DNA from: Cymodocea nodosa
Taxonomy: Eukaryota > Streptophyta > Magnoliopsida > Alismatales > Cymodoceaceae
Direction of reading: 5' to 3'
Assembly (NCBI GenBank): GCA_036874045.1
Contig: JAZBRI010000003.1
Span: forward strand, 19,817,501-19,881,500
DNA: 64,000 nt
The position numbers and the translations under genes are program-made. Within the stretch, counting starts at the first letter, position 1; each line of letters opens with the position of its first letter. The notes beneath the pieces were generated by a model. That model was not told where the DNA came from. It saw nothing but the letters and a program-made list of their open reading frames with translations, and ran no database searches. Shown piece after piece: positions 23,331 to 34,560 of this stretch.

Positions 23331-25072
23331 CTTCCCCCATACTTAAATTTTGCTAGTACTTTAGCAAACTAAGATCTAATTAGTTGGTCATTCTAAAGTG
23401 CTAGAATTAATTCTTCACCTAGTTCTTCTTCAAAGTAATAAATTAGATTACTATATAGATTTTCTATATGTTTCAGTAATCTGTTTTAACTTTGTTTTCT
23501 CCTCTTCAACTTGCAAATATACTTAGAATATATATAAATTACATACAAAATATATTAGCATCACATAGGTGTTAATTATATTATCATTTGTTCTTCTTTT
23601 CAACATCTATCATCCTGAATTTCCCAATATGATTTCCAAAATAAATTTCAAGTACATATGAATCAAAACACAATCCAATTCAATATGATTAAGACAAGTA
23701 GAATAAAGAATTGTATCTCAAATAAATAACTTCAAAAGTCTATTCTAGATTCATACTTCAGCAATTTTAGATAACAGAACATATACTCGATTCAAAAGAT
23801 ATCTGTATTTCACAAAACACTTGTATCTTTTCAAAACAGTATATTCATATTTGTACTTTAAAAGTTAATTTGACAAGCTTGAATCATACAAGAACTTTCT
23901 AGTGTATCCATGTATCGAGCTTTCAGTCAACAATCCCAGATCTGATCAGGATCTTAGGTTGCCAGATTTAAAAAGTCATTTTTTAGGTCAACAATCCTTA
24001 CATACCTATCTACTCAAGTACAAAAGGCTCGTGATCAAACAAGTCAATAAACTCTCAAAGTTTTTCTTTTTTTTTTTAACAAACACCATATATTTATGTA
24101 TTTCATTAATACAGATGCAATAAAACACAAATCTCATATAGTCCTGCTTCTATTATTTACTGAAAATATGAATCCATGTTAATAAGCTCATACTTTTTTT
24201 GTAGTTTAATAAGCTCTACACATAAATTATTCTACAAGTTTAATCAATCAAATTAAATGTACCCTTGATCATATGTATTTCATTTAATCCAAAAATTAGC
24301 ATTTCAGCTCTTTCAGGATTTCAGATAATTACTGAGTTTCAGTTAAGCATTTTGATTTCATTTTAAAATCGTGAAATTGTTAAACTCATAAAATTCAGCA
24401 ACAACATAAGATACTAAATCTAGATTTGTATGAATAATAAAATTTGTAGCATCTTATATAAGATTATAAATACAACATTCAAGCAGTCACAGTTCTTAAA
24501 AATTTTACAATTTCAAATATCAGATAGTTACAGCAAATTCTTGTTCAAAAAATTTTCAATTTCCACAAACAGAACTTTTGCAATACCATTCTAATCCTTT
24601 AATTAACAAAATTACAAGGCTATTACTTTAATTACCTCCCCCCATACCTACATTTTGCATTGTCCTCAATGTAAAAGATTTTACAATACATACAGTAATT
24701 ATAGTAGGCATGAATATTGTTTCGTTGACTTAGCATCTAACTCAACGAACTTAGTTGAAATGTAAATTCAAGATAAGTAATCAATTACATACCTCGTCCT
24801 TTTGTATCTCCTTCAATATCTTTCGATTTTTGATTTTGAAAAACTTTTCATTCACACATAAAAGTAAAGTATATAACAACATAACAATTTAACTTGTTAA
24901 ATCAGTGTCTTGTGTGGAACCCAGGCTCCTATGCCTTTGGTGGCTCACAAGCAAGCCAGTTTGTTTCCTAGAACAGATACCAACAAACTGGATTGATATT
25001 TTTTTTTTAGAATAAAACTAAAACTAAAAAAAATGTAGAATACACACAACATTAAAAGCACAGAATCATAGT
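23331..25072 (-). other. G2 3' non-coding region with two purine tracts
   Basis: There is no gene here. The terminal purine tract (minus strand ATGGGGGAAG) is at 23331-23340. A second, GTATGGGGGGAGG, follows GAGGACAATGC at 24636-24680. A conserved GC-richer block lies at 24900-24995. The part at about 23500-24320 is homologous to the spacer of copia E3 (33230-34050) and to G1 (53700-54590). Confidence 0.8.
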
Positions 25073-26209
25073 TTAAAAACATGATTGAAAAGTAGTAACA
25101 AATGGAATAAACGTGTTAGTCCATACAAACTTTTTAGGCATAATTCTTCTTGCTATTAATTCTATTTTAATGCAATTTGCTTTCCTTTTTAGCTTGTAAA
25201 CTTGCAGTATGTTATCAATACTAAATATAAGTGTATTACCATTAATGAAATGAAATGTAGAAAGGGATCCTCTTGTGTTCCAAGATAATGTAGCTGTTTC
25301 TATTTCTATATCTACTTCAATATATTTTTCTTCCCACTTCCATTCATTTAGGTCTTGCATAATCCATATTTGAAATTTCTTCAATTCATCCCACCATCTT
25401 GTCAGACATAAAGTAGGATCATCATATTCATTATACCACATTCCCAATTGAATTTGATCATATTCTGAAGTTGGTGGTTTAGCTATATCACTCAGTATAG
25501 GTAATATTTCTATAAAATCATCATAACTATCTATGCTTACTATGTATAAATCAAATCTAAATGTAATTGATATATCTGTGACTAGATATATATATCTGTC
25601 AAGTATGACATGCATGTTGTTAATTAATGATTTCTGTCCTAGATATATCATAGTATTTTCAGCCCAAGATTTATTAAGAAAATTATACACACTTAAGCAT
25701 AAATCTTCATCCCAATTTCCAATTGGTCTTCAATAATATAATTTTTCAGGAATGGCTGAATTTTTATCAGAAAATATTAAAGTTGACCCACAATTTTCAG
25801 TTGGTACTTCATATCTATTAGGCCTTCCTATATTCCATTCTTCTCTTGTGATAGGATTTCTAATCAAAATGTCGAGTAACAGAATTGCATACCTTGGTTT
25901 GGTTCTATATATAATTAATCATTCATCCATCCCCATAATATAATCTATTCCTTTTAATGCATTGGGTGGAATTCCAGTAGTTTCTTCCATATTCAAATAT
26001 TCATAGTAGATTGAACTACGATTAAATAACTTCCATAAAAATCCATCTTTAATCTTAGTCATTTTTGCAGCTTGTAGTCCATGAAAATATTTTTCTCTAA
26101 TACAATCTTTGATTTCCTTTGATACACAATACAATCTACATAGATCTTTAGCTAACAGGTTACTCAGTACTTCCTTTAGTGCATCCAATGGTAATTTCAT
26201 CAATTCCAT
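25073..26209 (-). pseudogene. F-box protein gene carried in G2, broken
   Basis: About 378 codons without an intron. An N-terminal F-box at residues about 2-40 (LMKLPLDALKEVLSNLLAKDLCRL, split here as LMKLPLDALKEV and LSNLLAKDLCRL) is the domain that binds SKP1 in SCF ubiquitin ligases. Then come RNPITREEWNIGRPN, resembling F-box-associated repeats, and later blocks that may form a beta-propeller (GMWYNEYDDPTLCL, NGNTLIFSIDNILQVY). It ends FQSCF. It is broken by a frameshift or stop near 25919 and a TGA near 25735 where G1 has tryptophan. The last 205 codons are open. It lies between the Gag ORF and the 3' LTR, as in G1. The substrate is unknown. Confidence 0.82.
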
Positions 26210-26434
26210 CTGTTGTGATTCTGTATAACATAAACAAAAATTAACAGAGACAAAATTAACATAACTACTTCACACCCTCGTGGAGTTAGGTCATAACTCA
26301 ACGGACTAAGTTTGTTGAGTTAAGTAATAACTCTACGATACTACTAACTATAATTAAACTTACACTTTTTTCTTTTTATATTTTTATGTTTTTCTACTTA
26401 CTATATTATACATAGTTACTTCAATTACACTATT
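26210..26434 (-). other. G2 spacer between Gag capsid and F-box ORFs
   Basis: It carries the inverted pair AACTCAACGGA/CGTTGAGTTA at 26277-26340, as at the same place in G1. On the minus strand TTATACAG lies just before the F-box ATG, a possible 3' splice site. Confidence 0.6.
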
Positions 26435-27782
26435 TCATTCAACTACCCTCCTAGAGGAGGTATCAATTTCATTAACAGTTCTGTTGATAGGATTAGGAAT
26501 TGCTTGTATTGGCAATCCTCCAGTACGTCTAACTTCCATTGATTCTTTCTATCTAGGGGGTATATTTCTATTTATATTTTGATTTTGAATTGCAGCATTT
26601 CCAAATACAAGATCCAAACGATTGTTTAATTATTGGATTATCTTTTCTAATTTCTCTATTCTAGATCCTTGTTCAATTAAAGCTTCATAACTTATATTTT
26701 TGTCATTTATATGTTCTCTCCCTGAAAATTATTATTTCTCCAAGATAAATTCAGGTGATTTCTCCAATTAGGGTTATATGAATTTCCAAAGTTATCTTTC
26801 TAGTTTCTAGCATAAATAATATCTAAATCATTAACGTTTGCATTCTTTTCTACTACCTTTTGATTTAATGATAACTCTTCTATTTTCTTTGTTAATTCAG
26901 TTAATTTAACTTCAAGCATAGTGCTTGAATCTATTTCATGCATTCCCCTTGGCAATATTCTTTTATCTGCAATAGCTTCAACTGAGTTTTCCCACTATGC
27001 AGTTCTTTTTGCAAAGTTTTCTAAATATGCCCATGCTTCTTCACTACACAGTTTTAAAAATCCATTCTGACAAGTAGATTCTAATAAAGATTTCGTTGAA
27101 ACATCTATGCCTTCATAAATTATACCTTTTAATTATGCTTTACTCATTGCATGATGTGGACATTGAGTTAGTAAATCTTTAAATCTTTCAAAATATTTCC
27201 AAAATGATTCTCCCTGTTTTTGGCTACACATTAATATTTCTTTCTTCTTTTTAATCATTTGATGTGTTGGATAATATTTTTCTAGAAAAATAGAGCAAAA
27301 TTCAGTCCATGAAGAAATTGAATCAAGTGACAAAGTATATAACCATCTCTTAGCTATGTCTTTTAAAGCAAATGGATATATCTAAGTTTAATAGCATCAA
27401 TACTCATGTTCGACATTTTCATCATTTGACAAACTTCGTTAAATTCTCTAAAGAAATAATAGGCATCCTCTCTTTCTAATCCATGAAAATGTAGCAATTG
27501 ACTAATATAATTAGATTTCAGTTCAAATCTATCTCCCTCAAAGTTTGGCAATCGAATACATAAAAGTTCATCAACTAATTCAGGATACAGAATTTCCCCT
27601 AATGGTTTCTATACTAGAGCAGTCATATCTTCATTCTCTTTTAAAGAAAGGTTAGCTACACCCCTAAGGATTTCGTTAAAGTCTAATTCAGAAAATACTT
27701 CAGTACGTCTCTATGCCGAAGAATCCTGTGTAGGTGTTCTTACTAATCTTTTAGTGCTAAGAGAATGAATCCATGTGCTCAT
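26435..27782 (-). pseudogene. gag: Gypsy Gag capsid ORF of G2, downstream of pol, broken
   Basis: The minus strand starts ATGAGCACATGG at 27782. It contains the retrotransposon Gag domain of Athila/Tat type: LPNFEGDRFELKSNYISQL, FHGLEREDAYYFFREFNEVC, SISSWTEFCSIFLEKYYPTH, QKQGESFWKYFERFKDLLTQ and CPHHAMSKA. It ends before the F-box spacer with an arginine/glutamate tail. It is broken by a frameshift near 27350 and several stops. No zinc knuckle follows the capsid; in this family the knuckle lies upstream of the protease. It matches the G1 ORF at 50176-51519. Confidence 0.87.
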
Positions 27783-27945
27783 AAACTCTTAACATAAAGT
27801 AAAATAATAGAAGATTAATTACATACTAGTCTGATGCTTTATACTCAGTAAATAGTTGTTGGATGAAGTTGAATCAACTGCTTCTCCTTCCAGTTCCCCA
27901 ACAAAGTTCCTTTTCTTTCAAAAAGTGCTAGTAACTCGTAAATAA

Positions 27946-29470
27946 CATCAATTAATACAGAAAAAGCTTACTGATATAAATACTTGTTTGTATTGGATCT
28001 GAAGTTAATAACTAGTCTTTTCGTTGCATTAATTTCTCATTTAGCTAAATGTTAAGTTAACGTGTGTTTTTATTGAAAAGCATGATATGTTTTAATGTTA
28101 TATCTTCTGTATCATGAACAGTGCATGTTTAGACAACTCGTTAAGTTAGAGTTTTGTTTGTATAGAGGTCACGTGAGAACTTTTTAAGTTAGAGGCTTAA
28201 AGGTTAAAATAGGTCACGTGATAACTCGTTAAGTTAGTGAGTAAAAGAAGAGATGAACTCGTTAAGTTAGTGTTATACACGTGGTGAAATTATAAGTTAC
28301 GAATGTTGTATAGTATCACTTGAGGTGCACATGTTTAACTCGTTATGTTAACATAACTAAACGCGTTGAGTTACTATATTGAACACTAAGGCAACGCGTT
28401 AGGTTAGCGTTATAAACTTAAGTTGTTATTTTTTGCATGTGGTAAAATTCTTATTATAAAAACATTTGTTTATTACTGGTTCGTTGAGTTATCATAGCAC
28501 AACGGAAATTGTTCCTTGAGTTATCATAACACAACAGAGATGGTACGTTGAGATAGCATAACACCACGGACTTAGTTCGTTGAGTTAGCTATAGTACTTG
28601 TCATGTGAAATGGCACATGAGGAACTCGTTAAGTTAGAAACGTTAAGTTATATATGTACTTGTGTTACTCATTTAGTTAACATTAAAGTAATGACTTCTT
28701 ATTACATTGATGAAAAACTTTTGGACGAGAAAGTTTATTTTGCAGGAAATTTTTTAGAGATCCAAGACAGATGATTAAAGAAAATTCGAAATATAAACGT
28801 GGGTTGGAACGTGTGTGTTTCGATGAAGGAAAAAGAAAAGACGTGGAGAAGTGGAAAACTAGTAGTGGTTAAACGTGAAGGATATGCATGAAATGAAGAT
28901 ACAGTATAAAAGGCATAGAATTCTCGTTGATCAATTTATCCTTGCACACAAAATGAAAAATCTTTTCAAGGATCAAACCATCCCTGCACACTAAAAGAAA
29001 AATCTTTTTTAGGGATCAAAAACACCTCTTCGGGAAAATCTCTCAAGTGGAAGAAAGTTCAGTGAAGCATAAAAAGGTAAGATTTTCGTCACTAAAGATT
29101 TGAAGTATCAGAAGAAAGCAAATTCGGTGAAGCATGAAAAGACAAGATATTCGTCACTAAAGAATTGCTGAAGAAGAAAAAGAAGAAGAAGAAAGATCTC
29201 AAACAGGGAGAAAAGTTTTAAATTCCACAAATTAGTTTTCTCTGTTTGTAGTTATGAAATTGTTTAGATGATACATGGTATCAAAATATAATTGCATCTA
29301 CAATTTCTGAGGAGAATTGAATTGTATATTGTAATTGAAACCTTGAATAAAAATGATTTTATGAAAACAATGTCTTGACTTGTTTTTGAGTTTTAAAGTT
29401 TCAATTATATTTCAGAAAATATTAAAGATACACAATTCACCCCCCTCTTGTGTAGCCATACGATCCTACA
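27946..29470 (+). repeat. 5' LTR of E3, start missing
   Basis: Matches 37411-38930 nearly base for base but begins internally. It has repeated AACTCGTTAAGTTA and CGTTGAGTTA motifs, ACGTG boxes, a TATA box at 28905, and a GAA-rich stretch near 29170. It ends CACCCCCCTCTTGTG and GATCCTACA. The part around 28310-28430 is shared with gypsy LTRs. Confidence 0.9.
28905..28912 (+). promoter_or_regulatory. TATA box of E3 5' LTR
   Basis: TATAAAAG followed by GC; the same in the 3' LTR at 38368. It lies some 300 bases downstream of the CGTTGAGTTA array. Confidence 0.65.
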
Positions 29471-29472
29471 AG

Positions 29473-29484
29473 TGGTATCAGAGC
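29473..29484 (+). other. Primer binding site of E3
   Basis: TGGTATCAGAGC, two bases after the LTR; complementary to initiator tRNA-Met. Confidence 0.88.
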
Positions 29485-29670
29485 ATTGTTAATAATCTTT
29501 GATATAAAATCGATACCAACTTATTTAATATCATTGCTTATTCTACCTTCCTTGTTTTTAAACAGAAATTAATATCTGAGCATACGTTTAACTTTCTTGA
29601 TTTAAGGCTCAAGTTGTTTTAAAGTTTTTAGACTGTTTAAAATCAAATAGGTTGAAAAATCTAAGGTAAA

Positions 29671-31925
29671 ATGGCTACTAGAAATGGTAATTTTTCTTTA
29701 TATGAAGGCCAAAATCTTAATCGTCCTCCTTTATTTGATGGAATACATTTTGAATATTGGAAATATCGTCCTCCTTTATTTTTCTTCAAAGTATAGATCA
29801 TAAATTGTGGTTCATGATTTCTAAACCATATACTCCGTTAACTACTCCTTATAATACTTGGACAATTACTGAAAAAGAAAATGAAACTTTGAATTCTAAG
29901 GGCTTAAATATTTTATTTTATGCATTGAGTTATGAACAGTTTAGTAAAGTGTCGGCATATAAATCTGCTTATGAGGTGTGTCATGCATTAGAAGTTTCAC
30001 ATAAAGGTACTTCTCAAGTTAAAGAGACTAAAATAAACATGTTTATTCATAAGTATGAACTCTTTAAGATGCATGAAGACGAAAATATTTCTGAGATGTT
30101 TTCCAGATTTCTTGATATCATAAACTCTTTAAAATGTTTAGAAAAGAATTTTGAACAGAAGGATTTGGTGAGGAAAATTCTCAGATCCCTAAGTTCTAAA
30201 TGGTCTCAGAAAGTAACATCAATTGAGGAATCACGAGATTTAAATGTTTATACTATGAATGAACTTATAGGAAATTTAACAGCTTATGAAGTTCAATTAA
30301 ATGAATCTCTGAGTCACAACAAACTAAAAATGAAGAAAGAAATAGCCTTCGAAATTAATTCAGATTCTGATATATCTACTAATTCTGACGAGGATTTAAT
30401 TTTGCTGACTAGGAAATTCAAGAAAGCATGGAAAGCTAGGAAACAACAAAGGAACAAAAATGATAAACCCTCAACGTCAAAGTCAATTAATGACAAGAAT
30501 TCTTCATCCAGAAAGTATGTATGTTACAACTATAAGAAACCTGGACATCTTTCTCTAGATTGTCCTATGAGGAAAAATGAAAAGCAAAGTAGGACAAATC
30601 AGAAGAAGACGGCTTAGAAAACTCAAAAAAAGTTTTACAAGAAAAAGGCTTTGAATGCCACTTGGGATGACACATCTGAAGAGTCTGAATCTGAGGAATC
30701 AGCATCAAAATCTTCACATTCAGAAGGAGAACAGGAGTTAAAAGACGTTGCTCATGTGTGCTTCATGGCAGATGAGTCTAAGGTAATATCTAATCCTGAA
30801 AGTCATTCAGATTTCAACTTTGATGAATTATTATGTGCTTATCATGCATTATTACAAAAACTTAAAGTATGTAAACTAGAAAATAATAATATTAGAAAAT
30901 CTTCATCCATTATGGAAAATTGTTTCCTGTCTACTACTTTAGAAAAGTTTAAATGTGATAATGAAAATCATGCTAGAGATTTACAGAAATTTAGATTTAA
31001 TGAATGTATCTTGCATGAACAAATACAGAATATAAATACTGAAAAATTAAAGATAGAATCTGAAAATGAAATGTTGAGAAACAATATAAATGAACTTGAA
31101 TTAGAGATAGAAAAATTAAAACTGAGAGAGCAAGATTTAAATTCTACCTTTGAGAAATGGAATTTAAGTCAAACTAAGTTAGACAAACTAACTAGTACAC
31201 CTACGGTGTCTTATAAATTTGGCTTAGGATTTGATTATCCTGAATATCCTGAATCTCAAGCCAATAAAAGATTTATTAGTTGCAGTTCAAGTAAATCTAA
31301 GACTAAAATTCCTTTTATTATGAAACAAGGTAATAAATATGTAGAAGTAGGTACTTCAAGGGATGAATCATGCAGTAATAATATAAATCAATGTGATTTG
31401 TCAAATTGTACTTCTAACATGACTATAAATGTTTCTAAAAATCTTGTTTCTTGTTCTGGAAATTCAGTTTCTAATGTTTCTAAAATTTCAGACAATTGTA
31501 GTAAACTGAAAATTCAGAAACCTGAGCATGTAATTCAATACACTGGTATTAGACCAATTACTCATTCTGCATGTGATAAAACTAAAAATTCTTGTGTAGA
31601 AAAAGATTTTGTATGTACGGAAAATGTTAATACAAGTACAAAATCTTGGTATGAACTTACTGAAATGTATAAGCATGACCAAAATAAATTAACATCTGAT
31701 AAAAATATGTTTGGTCTTGATTATACTACATCTGAAAACAAAAAGAATGATTGCAAAAGCAATAATGCTATATGTGAGTATGAAGCTAATGATAAATCAA
31801 TAGTACTTACAACTAATAAGAATATAAATGATAATGTTAAACTATTTTTAAACAAAAAAAAGAAATATGCGTTTAATGAACTTGGTCCTCAACAACATTG
31901 GGTACCAAGAAAAAGTTTTTCTTAA
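29671..31925 (+). pseudogene. gag: Copia Gag of E3, long form, nearly open
   Basis: It starts MATRNGNFSLYEGQNLNRPP, frameshifts near 29760, then stays in one frame to TAA at 31923 with a single TAG at 30615. The capsid-like region runs to about 30300 (LFKMHEDENISEMFSRF). The zinc knuckle near 30520 reads CYNYKKPGHLSLDC, with the second cysteine changed to tyrosine. Then come an acidic serine-rich linker, a long coiled coil (about 30900-31200), and a unique C-terminal region ending GPQQHWVPRKSFS. About 750 codons in total, longer than E1 or E2. The protease frame follows in phase directly after the TAA. Confidence 0.87.
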
Positions 31926-32983
31926 TTTGTGTTGCAAGAGGAAACAACATCAAAATGGATCTTAGACAGTGGAGTGTCAAGTCACATGACCGGACAAAAA
32001 ATTCTATTACAAAATTTTACAAATACCATGAAAGGAAGTGTAACATTTGGAAACAAAAGCAAAGATAAAATCATAGGTATGGGCAATGTTCAAATAACTC
32101 CTACTTGTGTTATTTCGAATGTACTATTTGTAGAAAACCTAGGTTTTAATTTGCTGAGTGTCATAAATGGATAAAGGTATATTTTTAAATCAGGAAAAAT
32201 ATGCAGATGAAATGCTTAAGAAATTTAATTTTAATGATACAAGGATTCGAGGAACTCCTATGAGTACTACTTTAAAGTTAGATATTGATGACATAGGAAA
32301 ATCTATAGATCAAAGAAAATACAGAAGTATGATTGGTTCTTTACTTTATTTGACTGCTAGTAGACCTGATATTATGTTTGCTGTGTGTGTTTGTGCTAGA
32401 TTTCAATCTAATCCTAAAGAATCACACTTAATTGCAGTTAAAAGAATATTTAGATATATACAAGGAACTAAAAATTTCGGATTGTATTATTCTAAGGATA
32501 GTTCAATAGATCTTATAGGATATACTGATGCTGATTATGCAGGATCTAAATCTGATAGAAAGAGTACCAGTGGCACATGTCAATTATTGGGAAATAATTT
32601 GGTGTCATGGTTTAGTAAAAAGCAAAATTGTGTAGCACTTTCTACTACAGAAGCTAAATATGTTGCTGTTGCACTGTGTTGCACTTAGATTCTGTGGATA
32701 AGGCAAACTTTAGAAGATTTTGGATTATCTTATGATACAACTGAGACTTATTGTGACAGTAGTTCTGCAATAAATCTTTCTAAAAATCCTGTATTACATT
32801 CAAGAGCAAAACATATAGAGGTTAGACATCATTTTCTAAGAGATAACGTAATTAAAGGAAAAATTAAATTAGAATTTGTCTAGTAAAAATCAATTAGCTG
32901 ATATATTTACAAAACCTCTAGACGGAAATACATTATGCAACATTAGATTAAATTTAGGTATTTGTAGGCTATGTGATGTGTAA
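31926..32983 (+). pseudogene. pol: Copia Pol stub of E3: protease joined to RT end and RNase H
   Basis: The protease N-terminus (KWILDSGVSSHMTG, to about 32160) fuses at about 32160-32175 to the end of RT (FLNQEKYADEMLKKF), followed by RNase H (GYTDADYAGSKSDRKSTSGT and HSRAKHIEVRHHFL) ending RLCDV at 32983. All of integrase and the catalytic RT are deleted. TAG at 32686 stands where E1 has CAG; a frameshift lies near 32880. The deletion makes E3 dependent on other elements for replication. Confidence 0.9.
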
Positions 32984-34560
32984 AATGCTTAAACTCCACA
33001 TAAAAAGATAAATATTATTGATGATGTTGTTCACCTCATAGATATTATATACTTATTATAAATATCTAAACTACTACTTAAGATACTATGTATTTATTGT
33101 AAAAACATAGTAGTATCTTATTGATTTTAAGTAGTTTATCAATTTTAGTAGTTTTTACGATTTTAAGTGGAAGTGTAAATGAAAAACATTAAATACTCCT
33201 GACATTCTGAAATTTTGATTAAATGTTTTCTTTGAATCAAGAAAAATGCATATGATCATGCATAAATTTGACTTAATTGATTAAACTTGTAGAATAAGTT
33301 ATATGTAACTCATCTTAAACTGTTAATCAAAAGTATAAGCTTATTGAAACTGATTCATATTCTCAGTACAATCACAGAAGTAAAAATTGTATGAGATTTG
33401 TGTTTTATTGCATCTGTATTAATGGAATACATATATACTGTGCTTAAAATGAAAAGTGCTTACAAAGTAAAAATCTTTGAGAGTTTATTGATCAGTTTGA
33501 TCACGAGCCTTTTGTACTTGAGCAGATAGGTATGTAAGGATTGTTGTCTTGAAAAATGATTCTTTAAATCTAGCAACCTAAGGTCCTGATCAGATCTGTG
33601 ATTGTTGACTAAAAGCTCATTACATGGGTACATTACAAAGCTCTTGTATGATTCAAGCTTTTCAAACTAACTTTTAAAGAAAATTATCAATATTTACTAT
33701 TTTGAAAAGAAAAAGTTGTTTCATTAATTACAGATATCTTTGAATCGCATATAATTTATACCAATATGACTACTGATTTATTGAATCAACATTAGTACTT
33801 TTGAAAACGTTTATTTGAGATACATTCTTTTATTCTCCTTGAATTAATCAAATTAAGTTCAAAGTTGTGTTTTGATTCATATACAGTAGGAATTGATTCT
33901 GGAAGTCATTTTTGATAATGTCAGGATAACGGAAGTCTTTGAAAAGAAAATGTAAAAGTATAGTTATACTTAACATCTATTGTCACTACAAGTATATTTT
34001 GTATTTTGATTGACTATATTTGAAGTATATTTGTAGGGGGAGCATTAACAATGTCAAAAATAGATTAATATAATTTAAAATACAAATGTTAGTTAATCTG
34101 AATTAATGTCCTCTTAAAATCTTGATGAAATAATTTGAAAAGACAAATAAACTATTTTAGATTCAAAGGACAAAATGTTCAAATAGTTTACTATGTTCTC
34201 AAGATAATGTTAAGTTTTAGCATGTGTGTTGTTTTCGGAACGTTTCAATTGGAAGCATCCGAAAATTGTTTTAAGTGTACTAACTAGACGTTATGTTAGA
34301 TAAGGTAACGTGTAAAACTGCCTCTAGACAGCGTTTTACTCGTTAGGTTAGTTAACTCAACGAGTTATACTTGAATATTTCAGGTACCTTGATTGAATAA
34401 ACTTTATTTAATATTTATTTTATTTCTAAACCCGACTTCTCTTCACATTGAATTATACGCCTAAAAACCCTATTTAAACACTTATTACACGGGCACTTAG
34501 GTTATTTGTAAACTTTGTCAAGAAAATCTTTCCCGCTTGTTGCTGTTACAACCTGCGACG
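32984..34560 (+). other. E3 spacer with gypsy homology, purine tract and promoter-like end
   Basis: There is no gene here. 33230-34050 is homologous to the region before the 3' LTR of gypsy G1 (53700-54590) and G2; for example both carry CACGAGCCTTTTGTACTTGA and TACATGGGTACATTA. It ends at a purine tract TAGGGGGAG near 34036. Then follow an inverted pair GTTAACTCAACGAGTTA (34345-34365) and promoter-like motifs before the aORF. Confidence 0.8.
34465..34478 (+). promoter_or_regulatory. Candidate internal promoter of E3 aORF
   Basis: A telo-box AAACCCTA overlaps TATTTAAA, 83 bases before the aORF ATG. A comparable TATTTAAA plus TAGGGTTT lies about 100 bases before the aORF in gypsy G1 (46929-46950) and G2 (58371-58393). 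Function inferred. Confidence 0.45.
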
